Source of the DNA: Candidatus Latescibacterota bacterium
Lineage (GTDB): Bacteria; Latescibacterota; MWCZ01
NCBI GenBank assembly: GCA_022706085.1
Contig: JAKJDF010000008.1
Span: 62,001-126,000 of the forward strand
Length of the DNA stretch: 64,000 nt
Direction: 5' to 3'
Shown here: positions 26,527-34,779 of the stretch, one piece after another
Position numbering within the stretch: the stretch's first letter is position 1
Layout: every line of letters starts with the position of its first letter
The notes under the pieces: model-generated
Told to the model about the DNA's origin: nothing
Databases searched by the model: none
Seen by the model: only the letters and a program-made list of their open reading frames with translations
Made by a program: the position numbers and the translations under genes

Positions 26527-28343
26527 AAGGCCCCCGGTTCTGCGCGAAGCTCTCTCAGCCTCCGGCGTGCAGGATTCCCGTAGACGCTGCGGGGATACGT
26601 TGTGAGCAGCGTTTCCAGCGCCCGGGTTTCCTCGCCACTATCCTGTAACCGTGTGCGCTGAAGCTCCGCATACCGCCAGAGAGCCTCTTCTCCCGCCGAA
26701 GATGAATCCAGAAGCGATGCGGTTGCTTTCAGCGTGGTTGCCGCGAGGGAGTAGTGTCCCTCGTTGATCTCCACCTCGGCGACAAGCAGACGCGCCCAGC
26801 CTTCCAGCGGCGTGCCGAACAGTCGAGGGGCCAGGGAGAGAACTGAATCGCGGTGGCCCGTGGCGAAGAGGAACTCGAGGCGGCCGTACCGAACCCAGGC
26901 AGCTGAATCGTCGCCGGCCTGTTCCAGAATCTCCGCCAGCCTGAGGCAATCGTTCGTCTCATCACCGGGCGCCGCGTTTCCTACCATCAATTCGCAACGT
27001 GCCCTGAGCCCGGGGGCATCGCCACGAAACATCGCAGCCTGTGCCAGCCGCAGGTGTGCTTTCAGGGACTCCGGTTCTCTCATCGCTGAATCCGCGAGCA
27101 TCTGCCAGAAGGATTGTGCTTCGTGCAGACGCCCCGAACGCAAGGCACACTCTCCCTGTCCGAGAATCCCCTGGCGTCTGTGTGCCGGCGTACGACCTCT
27201 CGTTGCGGCCCGGGAAAACTGCTGTTCTGCCTGCTCCACGGAGTCAAGAGCGAGAAAGATCTCCCCGAGCGCGATGCGAGCGTCGTCGTGGTACGGGCTG
27301 AACGGGATGGTGATAATCCACGAAAGCAGGTTCCGGGCGCGGTCCTGAAAACCCATTTCGCCCAGTCTTTCCGCCGCAGTGAACGCATATCGTTGTGCAG
27401 ACGGCGACTCCGGGTAGTCGCTTGCCAGGTGCTCCATCAGGGATGTCGCCACCGGAGTCTGCCCTCGGGCCTCCAGCTCATCGATGATGGTTGCAAGAGT
27501 GGTGCCGGGATTCCTTGTTTCCTTCGCGCTGCGGAGGAACAGCCGCACCGCGTCCTCCTGCCGTCTTCCAAGGACTGCCATTTCCGCGGCGAAAAGCGCC
27601 CTGGCGGCGTCCCTTGGTATGCTGTCCGAGAGAGCGACCGCCGCGCGTGTAACAGCCTGCATCATGGCCGGAGTGAGGCTGGCTCCCTGAATGATATCGC
27701 GCGCCTCGCGCACGCGGTCGACGTCACCCGCCACGAAACCGGATGCCGCCCGCGCCGCCGTCTGGCCGTCGCCAAGCGCGAGCGCGATATCGAGCAGACG
27801 GCGGTTCACTGCGCGCTGTCCGTCTCCCCGTGCGTCGCAGGTGCGCAACCAGGTCTGTGCGCGTCCCAGTTGTCCCCGCGAAACAAGCCGGTCTGCGACC
27901 CCAATGTGGAATGCGACCGGATCGGACGACGAGCTGGAACCAACGCGCCACACGGAGTCCGCCTGAACAGCGTACCCGGCTCTGTCGAACACGTCACCGA
28001 ACTCCACCCATAGTACCGGGTCCCCCGGTGTTTCCGCGGTGGCTTCACCGAGCCACGCCACGGCCTCTTCGAATCTCCCGTTTTCCGCCAGAAGCCTTGT
28101 TCCCCGCAACACGGCATCGGACCGCGTCGGTGCTGCCTGCCAGACCCGCCGGTAATACGCTGCGGCATCCAGCGGGCGGTTCGCACGTTCAAGAGCCTGC
28201 GCCTGAACGAACCAGCCGATTATCTCCCGCGGCGGCGCCGCTGCCGCAGATGTCGTCAAGTGCAGCATAATCAGTATGATGGCATTAGCCACGAGCGCAC
28301 ACTTACTCCACATACGTGTTACCATATTGTTCTTTTTCAGTAC
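26523..28343 (-). CDS. TPR-repeat secreted or membrane-anchored protein
   Basis: About 606 residues, mostly helical repeats of the TPR type: ALERANRPLDAAAYYRRVWQ, LAENGRFEEAVAWLGEATAE, ARIALGEIFLALDSVEQAEQ and others. A hydrophobic N-terminal segment (CALVANAIILIMLHLTTSAAAA) is a likely signal peptide. The exact start is uncertain: Met codons at 28343, 28325 and 28313 all precede the signal region and none has a strong ribosome-binding site. It is likely a scaffold for protein contacts outside the cytoplasm. It overlaps the amidotransferase-like gene by four bases and probably works with its product. Confidence 0.75.
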   Translation of the reverse strand, partial: VLKKNNMVTRMWSKCALVANAIILIMLHLTTSAAAAPPREIIGWFVQAQALERANRPLDAAAYYRRVWQAAPTRSDAVLRGTRLLAENGRFEEAVAWLGEATAETPGDPVLWVEFGDVFDRAGYAVQADSVWRVGSSSSSDPVAFHIGVADRLVSRGQLGRAQTWLRTCDARGDGQRAVNRRLLDIALALGDGQTAARAASGFVAGDVDRVREARDIIQGASLTPAMMQAVTRAAVALSDSIPRDAARALFAAEMAVLGRRQEDAVRLFLRSAKETRNPGTTLATIIDELEARGQTPVATSLMEHLASDYPESPSAQRYAFTAAERLGEMGFQDRARNLLSWIITIPFSPYHDDARIALGEIFLALDSVEQAEQQFSRAATRGRTPAHRRQGILGQGECALRSGRLHEAQSFWQMLADSAMREPESLKAHLRLAQAAMFRGDAPGLRARCELMVGNAAPGDETNDCLRLAEILEQAGDDSAAWVRYGRLEFLFATGHRDSVLSLAPRLFGTPLEGWARLLVAEVEINEGHYSLAATTLKATASLLDSSSAGEEALWRYAELQRTRLQDSGEETRALETLLTTYPRSVYGNPARRRLRELRAEPGAL

Positions 28344-28450
28344 CATGCGTAGCAAGAGTGTTACGTCCGCGATCCGCGATCCGTTGAGCGAACAGGGTGA
28401 GGGAGAGGGCGGAAATCGCATGTGCTGCGTTCACGACGTGACAGGATTCG

Positions 28451-29497
28451 TCAACGATGCGCCTTGATGTGTTGATCCCAGTACTGCATCCAGGCTTCCC
28501 TGTGGGCATTTATGACGTTCCAATCCACCGGCAGTTCCGTAATCTGGATCGAACGCAGCCATTCCGGTTTTTCCTGCTCGGAGATGTCTTTCCGCGCAGG
28601 AATCCTGTAGAATCGGTCCGCTTGATGAAGCAGTGCCGTCTTCGTGGTGACGAACTCGTAGAATCTTTCCGCTTCAATACGATGCGGCGCCCCGTTCACG
28701 ACCGCGATACCTTCGTTCAGCACAAGCGCACCGCTCTTCGGAATGACAAAGCCCATGGGCACATTCTGTTCCCGTTTCTGGAGGAGGATGTCCGTAAGAT
28801 CCCAGAGTGTGACCAGCCCCTCCTGGCGTCCGATCATGAGCATGAGTGTTGCCGGAGAGGCCGCATAGGCTTTCGTGTTCGCGTCAAGACGTCCAAGCCA
28901 ATCGTACCCACGGTCAGGATTGCCGTCCTCTGCGAAGAACCGGTACACCATCGCCGCAAACACGCTCTTCATCGTTCCCGATTCCATGGGAGAGCGAATG
29001 ATCACCTTGCCCGCCCACCGTTTGTCGAGCAGCTCGTCCCAATCCTGGGGAGCTGTCTGGTCCGTAAGTCTGTCAGAATTGAAACCGATTACCTTAACCG
29101 TCTGGAACGTGCTGTACCACAACCCCTCCCCGTCAAACGAGCCCGGCGGGGCAGCCGCGCGCCAGGAGGGATGATATGGGGCAAGCAACCCTTCCCGGGC
29201 CGCCTGTTCAAACAGCGTCGACGGCCCGCCCCACCAGAGATCAGCCTGGGGGTTGTTCTTTTCGCCGCGGAGTCGTTCAATCCCCACTTCCGCTCCCATC
29301 GGATACCACGTCACGTCCACGTGCGGGTTCGCCTCCTCGTACATCCGCTCGTATTCGCTGAGCATTTCTCTCCCGTGAGGCGAATAGATGACGAGTCTCG
29401 TTCGCTGTTCCGAACAGGAGAGACCCATGGCGGCTCCGAACGCGACGCACACGGCGAGGACATGGCGGCGAAACGTTGACTGAGTAAGAAGGGGCAT
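28451..29497 (-). CDS. ABC-type extracellular solute-binding lipoprotein
   Basis: A 348-residue periplasmic binding protein. The N-terminus has a signal peptide ending in GLSCSEQ, a lipobox with Cys about residue 28. The mature part has RLVIYSPHGREMLSEYERMY, VTWYPMGAEVGIERLR and DLWWGGPSTLFEQAAREGL, then the second-domain motifs NSGALVLNEG-like and NGAPHRIEAERFYEFV. This is the FbpA/PotD/2-aminoethylphosphonate type of class-II binding fold. No permease or ATPase gene lies next to it, so the ligand is unknown. The ATG at 29497 is supported by CGGAGACTTTTGT. It is divergent from the PTS genes. Confidence 0.85.
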   Translation of the reverse strand: MPLLTQSTFRRHVLAVCVAFGAAMGLSCSEQRTRLVIYSPHGREMLSEYERMYEEANPHVDVTWYPMGAEVGIERLRGEKNNPQADLWWGGPSTLFEQAAREGLLAPYHPSWRAAAPPGSFDGEGLWYSTFQTVKVIGFNSDRLTDQTAPQDWDELLDKRWAGKVIIRSPMESGTMKSVFAAMVYRFFAEDGNPDRGYDWLGRLDANTKAYAASPATLMLMIGRQEGLVTLWDLTDILLQKREQNVPMGFVIPKSGALVLNEGIAVVNGAPHRIEAERFYEFVTTKTALLHQADRFYRIPARKDISEQEKPEWLRSIQITELPVDWNVINAHREAWMQYWDQHIKAHR

Positions 29498-29620
29498 ACA
29501 AAAGTCTCCGGGATGCAGAACCTGCCGTCTGGGCTTACTTTCGAGGTTTCCGACGCGTGAACCTGAAATGTACGCAACCGCGGACAGCCCTTCACAGGTT
29601 AGCCGCAGATGGAGATTTGG

Positions 29621-29649
29621 TTGACTCGTTTCGGTCGCGGTGGTACGTT
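29621..29649 (+). promoter_or_regulatory. Putative promoter of the PTS cluster
   Basis: TTGACT (29621-29626), a 17-base spacer and TACGTT (29644-29649) lie upstream of the IIC gene. The -35 is strong (5 of 6), the -10 weak (3 of 6). The predicted start lies near 29656, some 40 bases before the IIC ATG. Pattern only. Confidence 0.3.
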
Positions 29650-29695
29650 TATGGTGCCCTGAAAAGGTTTTTGGTGGTTTGCAATCGGGCGGGAG

Positions 29696-30382
29696 ATGAT
29701 AACGGGCTGGGACTGGGTAATCCTCGCGCTTTTTGCGGCGCTTGTGGCGCAGGACACAACTGCCGGGCCTCAATTGCTCTTCTCTGAACCGCTTGTTGCG
29801 GGAACGGTTGCCGGTCTTATTCTGGGCGACCTCCGGCTCGGTCTTCTCCTCGGCACCGCCATCCAGCTCATCTGGTGCGGGGCGGTTCCCGCGGGAACCG
29901 CCGTCTTTCTGGACATCAACGTCGGAACGGTGTGCGCCGTCGCTGTCGCGCACTCGGCGGGAGATGCCCCCATAGCGGCAGCGGCAAGCGTGCTCTGGCT
30001 CATTCCGGTCGGTCTTTTGGGATGCGCCCTGACGGAAATCGGGATGCGATTCTGCGGAACGCTTGTGGCCTCAATTCGGCCGGAACGCGTTACCGCCAGC
30101 GCGTTGGTTCTCCGGCATGCTGCGGGCTGGCTGTTCGCGGGGGCGCGTGGTTCGGTGACGTTTCTGGCTGGCGCCGGCGCGGGCGTAGCGGCGGTCCCGG
30201 TCCTGGTTCGGCTTCTCGGCGCTGCGGTTGATCCTGGCGTCCTCTGGGCAGGCCTGTTCGGCGCCGGTGCGGGATCTGCAATTGCCGCGACGTGGCGCTT
30301 CAGCAAAGGTAAGGCCGCTTTTCTGGGCGCGGCAGGGGTTTTGGGTGCGTGGGCAGGCGGGTTGTTGCCTGTTTCCTGGTGA
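29696..30382 (+). CDS. Mannose/fructose/sorbose-type PTS IIC component
   Basis: A 228-residue membrane protein. The segments WDWVILALFAALVAQDTTAG, EPLVAGTVAGLILGDLRLGL and GTAIQLIWCGAVPAGTAVFLDINVG are classic EIIC-Man features, where the repeated Gly-rich segments line the sugar channel. At least six hydrophobic segments follow. The ATG sits directly after GGGAG, unusually close spacing; no better in-frame start is visible. The IID gene starts 12 bases after its stop. No IIA or IIB gene is present in this window, which leaves the sugar phosphotransfer chain incomplete here. Confidence 0.87.
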   Translation: MITGWDWVILALFAALVAQDTTAGPQLLFSEPLVAGTVAGLILGDLRLGLLLGTAIQLIWCGAVPAGTAVFLDINVGTVCAVAVAHSAGDAPIAAAASVLWLIPVGLLGCALTEIGMRFCGTLVASIRPERVTASALVLRHAAGWLFAGARGSVTFLAGAGAGVAAVPVLVRLLGAAVDPGVLWAGLFGAGAGSAIAATWRFSKGKAAFLGAAGVLGAWAGGLLPVSW

Positions 30383-30394
30383 AGACAAACGAGA

Positions 30395-31201
30395 TTGACT
30401 TTGTTGGCCCCGGTACCGTCGTCTGAAATTGCACCTGTCGTGCCCCTATGGGTGCGTATGGAAGTCGTCCTGCGTGCGTTCTGGATTCAGGCAAGCCTGA
30501 ACTACGAGAGCATGCAGGGCTTGGGAAGGCTCGTGTGTCTGCTCCCTGCAATACGTTGGCTGAGCCTGCCCGGAAAGGAATTTGCGTCGTTTGTGCGGAG
30601 GCACAGCGGGCTTTTCAACAGCAACCCGTTCATCGCAACGCTGGGTCTCGGAGCTCTGGCGCGGCTCGAATTCGACCGGAACGCGAATCCGGAGAGCGTT
30701 CCCGACGGCATGATAGAACGTTTCTCGGAGCGGGTTTCCACCCCGCTGGGCTCTGTCGGTGACGAGCTGTTCTGGGTGACCCTGAGGCCCCATGCGGTCC
30801 TTCTGGGGGCGCTCGGAGCACTCCTGACGGGGGTCTGGGGCGCGTGTCTTCTGCTGGTGGTTTTTGGTGTGTGGCAGGGGTACTATCGCTGGAATTGTTT
30901 CAGGTGGGGATGGGCATCCGGCGCGAGAATCGCCGCTGTGCTTCAGAGCGAGCACTTTCGCAGACCCGCGATATATGCAGGCTGGATCGCGTCCGGTTGT
31001 GCGGGTGCTGCGTTCGTGCTGCTTCTCGTGAAGTCTCCCGCAGGCGCGCTGACTTCCAAGGCGCAGGTAGCCGCGTTCGCGGGAGCGTTCGCCGGCGCGT
31101 GCGCGGCCCTGTCGCACAGAAAACCGGCGACGTGGGCGGTAATGGTGGCGATCGGGTGGGCGATGATGGTGTCGTTCGGCGCCAAAATGCTCTGCGGGTG
31201 A
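30395..31201 (+). CDS. Mannose-type PTS IID component
   Basis: This protein of about 268 residues pairs with IIC. Typical EIID segments are RAFWIQASLNYESMQGLGRLVCLLPAI, a short cytoplasmic loop, TPLGSVGDELFWVTLRP (the conserved GxGD..FW site) and C-terminal membrane helices (ALLTGVWGACLLLVVFGVW, IYAGWIASGCAGAAFVLLL). The start is uncertain: TTG at 30395 gives the longest frame; GTG at 30440 or ATG at 30458 would still keep the conserved part. The gene follows IIC closely and precedes HPr by 36 bases. Confidence 0.85.
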   Translation: MTLLAPVPSSEIAPVVPLWVRMEVVLRAFWIQASLNYESMQGLGRLVCLLPAIRWLSLPGKEFASFVRRHSGLFNSNPFIATLGLGALARLEFDRNANPESVPDGMIERFSERVSTPLGSVGDELFWVTLRPHAVLLGALGALLTGVWGACLLLVVFGVWQGYYRWNCFRWGWASGARIAAVLQSEHFRRPAIYAGWIASGCAGAAFVLLLVKSPAGALTSKAQVAAFAGAFAGACAALSHRKPATWAVMVAIGWAMMVSFGAKMLCG

Positions 31202-31237
31202 CCGGCATTTGAAGGACTTTTCAGGGTTGGAGCTGCT

Positions 31238-31519
31238 GTGGCAACGCACCAGGTAGTAGAAGCGGATGTTCTGGTCAAAGACCGTGAAGGTATCCATCTC
31301 CGGAATGCCGCCGCCCTCGTTCGAGCCGCGGCGCAGTTCCCGAAGGCTGATCTGATGATCAGCAAGGATGGTCATCAGGTGAACGGCAAAAGCATCATGG
31401 GAGTGCTTACGCTGGTTGCCGAGCACGGCGCCCAATTGCATTTGAAGGCGCGGGGAGAGGAGGCGGACAAACTGATCGCCACTCTCGTTGCCATGTTTGA
31501 AAACGGTACGGACCAATGA
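31238..31519 (+). CDS. ptsH: Phosphocarrier protein HPr
   Basis: A 93-residue HPr. The phosphoryl-accepting histidine is His 20 in GIHLRNAAALV. The usual sequence is GLHARPA, so the Arg is kept but the Ala and Pro after the His are replaced by Leu and Asn. The regulatory-site region KSIMGVLTLVAEHGA keeps Ser 52, which in Gram-positive relatives is phosphorylated by HPr kinase. No hprK is seen here. The GTG start follows GGAGCTGCT with good spacing. It lies between IID and EI, supporting co-expression. Confidence 0.93.
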   Translation: MATHQVVEADVLVKDREGIHLRNAAALVRAAAQFPKADLMISKDGHQVNGKSIMGVLTLVAEHGAQLHLKARGEEADKLIATLVAMFENGTDQ

Positions 31520-31546
31520 TTTGTCGCCCGGTGGTCATTCTGCTGT

Positions 31547-33388
31547 GTGAATGCCATGCATAAGGCGTCTGACAGCCCCGTGGACCCCCGGCTCCCGCCT
31601 ATTGAGCCCGCGACGCTGACTCCTCACGGGCATTGCAGAATCGTACTCACGGGGATCGCAGGCTCTCCCGGCGTCGCATATGGTCCCGTGTACCTTCATG
31701 CCGGTGCGGACGTCTGGGTGGACAACCGTCCGGTTCCTTCCGACGCAGTGGAATCAGAGATCGCCAGATTTCTTACCGCGCTGGCGGCTGTGGTGGAGGA
31801 AAAGCGGGAACTGAAACGCCGGGCGGAACGGGAAATCGGCACTGCCCAGGGCCAGATTTTCGAATCCCACATCATGTTGCTGGAAGACGCAGACGCGATC
31901 GCGCAGACCGTGGAATGCGTCCGCACCTCGAGAAAGAACGTTGCGTATTGCTACTTTGTGACACTTCAACGGGTTATCGACACCATAATCGGAACCGGTT
32001 CCTACGAATATCTGCGTGACCGCGTGGTGGATATCGAGGACGTTCGTGCCGCGGTTCTGATGAAATTGCGGGGCGCGGAACCTCAGGGCCTGGACAAGCT
32101 TGAGGAGGTGTCAGTTGTCGTGGCACACTCCCTCACGCCGTCTGATACAGCGCGGATGGAAGCCTCGAAGGTTGTCGGTTTTGTTACCGACCGCGGCGGC
32201 CCCACAAGTCACGCCTCAATTCTGGCGCGTTCGATGGGAATTCCTGCAGTTGTAGGCTGTCAGGGAGCATCCGTGACCATCTCGCCGGGCGAGAAGGCGG
32301 TCGTGAATGGTTTTTCCGGTGAAGTGTACGTCGAACCGGACGAAGTCCTCCGGGAGCAGATAAAGCAGTGGAAACAACAGCTGGAGCAGCGCGCCCGCAG
32401 GTTGCTGGAGATATCCCGCCTCCCCTCGCAGACGCGAGATGGACGCCGCATACGCCTGGAATTAAACATTGAACTGGACAGCGAGATTCAGAGAACGGCG
32501 GAGCTTGCCAGTGACGGCGTTGGGCTGTTCAGAACGGAGTTCCTGTTTCTTTCCAGCGACGAATGGCCGACAGAAGAGGAGCAGTACGCGGTCTACCGCC
32601 ATCTTGCCGAAGCATTCGGAGGGCGCCCGGTCACGATCCGGACGATGGACATCGGCGGGGACAAGCTTTGCAGAAAGCTTCATGTGACGCCGGAAATGAA
32701 CCCGTTCCTCGGGTGGCGCGCGATACGCATTTCGCTGGCGCAACCCGAACTGTTTGGTGTTCAGTTGAGGGCGATTTTGAGAGCTTCCGCGCATGGGAAC
32801 GTCCAGATGATGTTCCCGATGATCTCCAGTGTCGAAGAGCTGGATCAGGCTCTCATGATTCTGGGAAAGGCGAAGGAAGCACTTCGCCGCAACGGTACAC
32901 CGTTCAATGATTCCATGCCGGTAGGCGTGATGATCGAGACCCCTGCCGCCGTCATGATAGGCGATGCGCTGGCAAAAAAAGCGGCGTTTTTCAGCATCGG
33001 CACGAACGATCTGATCCAGTATGCGCTTGCGGTAGACCGGGACAATCAACGCGTCGCAAAGCTTTTCGATATGTTCCACCCGGCGGTGTTGCGGCTGATC
33101 CACGCGGCAGTGAAAGCGGGGCACCTCGCGCGCATACCTGTTGAAGTGTGCGGCGAAATGGCTCACACGCCACTGGGTGCGTTGTTGCTGGTGGGTCTGG
33201 GAGTTGACGCGTTGAGCATGGCCCCCGGAAGTATTCCCGAGATTCGTCGTATCATCCGCGCGATTACGTTTGCGCAGGTGAAAGAGGTTGCGCGCGCAGC
33301 ACTCGATTCGGTTTCCGGTGAAGAGGTACGGCGGAATTTGGAACGCGCCGCTGCCGATTTTGGTTTGGATATAGGTGTGGAGTCGTGA
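31547..33388 (+). CDS. ptsI: PTS enzyme I (phosphoenolpyruvate-protein phosphotransferase)
   Basis: Takes phosphate from PEP and passes it to HPr. The 613-residue protein has about 30 extra residues before the conserved start RIVLTGIAGSPGVAYGP. It then shows the phospho-histidine motif GGPTSHASILARSMGIPAVVG (His 222; the usual text has Arg where Pro stands here), DGVGLFRTEFLF, MDIGGDKL, MMFPMISSVEEL, GVMIETPAAV, FFSIGTNDLIQY and the C-terminal PVEVCGEMAH with the catalytic Cys. GTG 31547 or ATG 31556 may start it; neither has a clear ribosome-binding site. It is 27 bases after HPr. Confidence 0.94.
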   Translation: MNAMHKASDSPVDPRLPPIEPATLTPHGHCRIVLTGIAGSPGVAYGPVYLHAGADVWVDNRPVPSDAVESEIARFLTALAAVVEEKRELKRRAEREIGTAQGQIFESHIMLLEDADAIAQTVECVRTSRKNVAYCYFVTLQRVIDTIIGTGSYEYLRDRVVDIEDVRAAVLMKLRGAEPQGLDKLEEVSVVVAHSLTPSDTARMEASKVVGFVTDRGGPTSHASILARSMGIPAVVGCQGASVTISPGEKAVVNGFSGEVYVEPDEVLREQIKQWKQQLEQRARRLLEISRLPSQTRDGRRIRLELNIELDSEIQRTAELASDGVGLFRTEFLFLSSDEWPTEEEQYAVYRHLAEAFGGRPVTIRTMDIGGDKLCRKLHVTPEMNPFLGWRAIRISLAQPELFGVQLRAILRASAHGNVQMMFPMISSVEELDQALMILGKAKEALRRNGTPFNDSMPVGVMIETPAAVMIGDALAKKAAFFSIGTNDLIQYALAVDRDNQRVAKLFDMFHPAVLRLIHAAVKAGHLARIPVEVCGEMAHTPLGALLLVGLGVDALSMAPGSIPEIRRIIRAITFAQVKEVARAALDSVSGEEVRRNLERAAADFGLDIGVES

Positions 33389-33412
33389 GTTTCTTTCAGG
33401 ACAGGAGACATG

Positions 33413-34567
33413 ATGCCCAGGAACATGCTGTTTTCTTCAGAATCCGTGGCTGAAGGGCATCCGGACAAGGTGGCAGATCAGATTTCCGACGCCATTCTTG
33501 ACGCGATGCTGGTCCAGGACTCGAAATCGAGAGTTGCGTGCGAAACCCTTGTCACTACTGGTCTGGCGCTGGTTGCCGGGGAAATCACGACGAAGGCATA
33601 CGTGGAGGTTCCCGATCTTGTGCGCTCCGTGATTCGCGATATCGGGTATACGGAGATGGGGTACGGGTTCGACGCAGACGGCTGCGCTGTTCTGACTGCG
33701 ATCCACCAGCAATCCCCGGACATTGCTCAGGGAGTTGACGAGGGCGAGGGGAAGGAACAGGGTGCGGGGGACCAGGGGATGATGTTCGGATACGCGACCG
33801 ACGAAACTGCGGAGCTCATGCCGATGCCGATCATGCTGGCTCATCGCCTCGTGCTTCGGCTCGCAGAGGTGAGGCACAGCGGAATGTTGCCTTACCTCCG
33901 GCCAGACGGGAAGGCGCAGGTCTCCGTGCGGTACGAAAACGACAAGCCGGTCAGAGTCGAAACCGTGGTTGTCTCAACCCAGCATAACGAACATGTCTCC
34001 CAGCAACAGATTCGGGAAGACGTGATTTCGCATGTTGTCAAACCGGTTGTGGGCGAGGGATTGCTGGGTACGGACACGGTATACCACATCAATCCCACCG
34101 GCCGATTCGTGGTCGGCGGCCCCCATGGGGATACAGGTTTGACCGGTCGGAAGATCATCGTAGACACGTACGGGGGGTTCAGCCGACACGGTGGCGGCGC
34201 GTTCAGCGGCAAGGACCCCAGCAAGGTGGATCGAAGCGCTGCGTATGCGGCTCGCTGGGCGGCAAAAAATGTCGTCGCCGCCGGTCTGGCAAAGCGCTGC
34301 GAGATTCAGGTTGCGTACGCGATCGGCGTAGCCAAGCCCGTGAGCGTGCTGGTGGAAACATTCGGCACCGCTCAGATAGACGAATCGAGGATCGAAAAGG
34401 CAGTTCGCGAAGTGTTCCCTCTGACGCCCAAGTGGATCATTTCGGAGCTCGATCTCCTGCGCCCGCTCTACCGCAAAACGGCTTCCGGAGGGCACTTTGG
34501 GCGGAGCGAGTTCCCGTGGGAACAGACCAATCGGGTGGCGGAACTCAAAGCTGCCGCCGGCGTCTGA
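33413..34567 (+). CDS. metK: S-adenosylmethionine synthetase
   Basis: Makes S-adenosylmethionine from methionine and ATP. The 384-residue protein has [70 protein letters not shown] and [19 protein letters not shown]. Two ATGs occur at 33410 and 33413. The second has the better distance to GGAG (33404-33407). The gene is 24 bases after EI and could be read from the same transcript. A strong terminator-like hairpin follows it. Confidence 0.97.
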   Translation: MPRNMLFSSESVAEGHPDKVADQISDAILDAMLVQDSKSRVACETLVTTGLALVAGEITTKAYVEVPDLVRSVIRDIGYTEMGYGFDADGCAVLTAIHQQSPDIAQGVDEGEGKEQGAGDQGMMFGYATDETAELMPMPIMLAHRLVLRLAEVRHSGMLPYLRPDGKAQVSVRYENDKPVRVETVVVSTQHNEHVSQQQIREDVISHVVKPVVGEGLLGTDTVYHINPTGRFVVGGPHGDTGLTGRKIIVDTYGGFSRHGGGAFSGKDPSKVDRSAAYAARWAAKNVVAAGLAKRCEIQVAYAIGVAKPVSVLVETFGTAQIDESRIEKAVREVFPLTPKWIISELDLLRPLYRKTASGGHFGRSEFPWEQTNRVAELKAAAGV

Positions 34568-34594
34568 TCGTTTTGTCCTTCTGAAGGGATTCAG

Positions 34595-34623
34595 GGGCAC
34601 CGGTGCACCTCGCGTCGGTGCCC
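34595..34623 (+). terminator. Rho-independent terminator after metK
   Basis: GGGCACCG (34595-34602) pairs perfectly with CGGTGCCC (34616-34623), with a 13-base loop, followed by TTTGATTTGG. It lies about 28 bases after the metK stop and marks the end of the PTS-metK transcript. Confidence 0.65.
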
Positions 34624-34779
34624 TTTGATTTGGTTGGTATGACGGCGTTGCCCCCCGGTTGAGGTCTGAGAGATCCTTCATTTGTTCGTTGTTCAGGATT
34701 CTTGCCCGGCGAAAGGCAGGGGTTCTGTTGACGCGACGGACCGGCAGAATTGGGCCGTTCAGATACTGGATAACCACTC

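Noticed and set aside
28457-29479. Forward open frame of 340 codons over the solute-binding protein gene
   Set aside because: Antisense shadow. The reverse-strand protein has a signal peptide, lipobox and binding-fold motifs.
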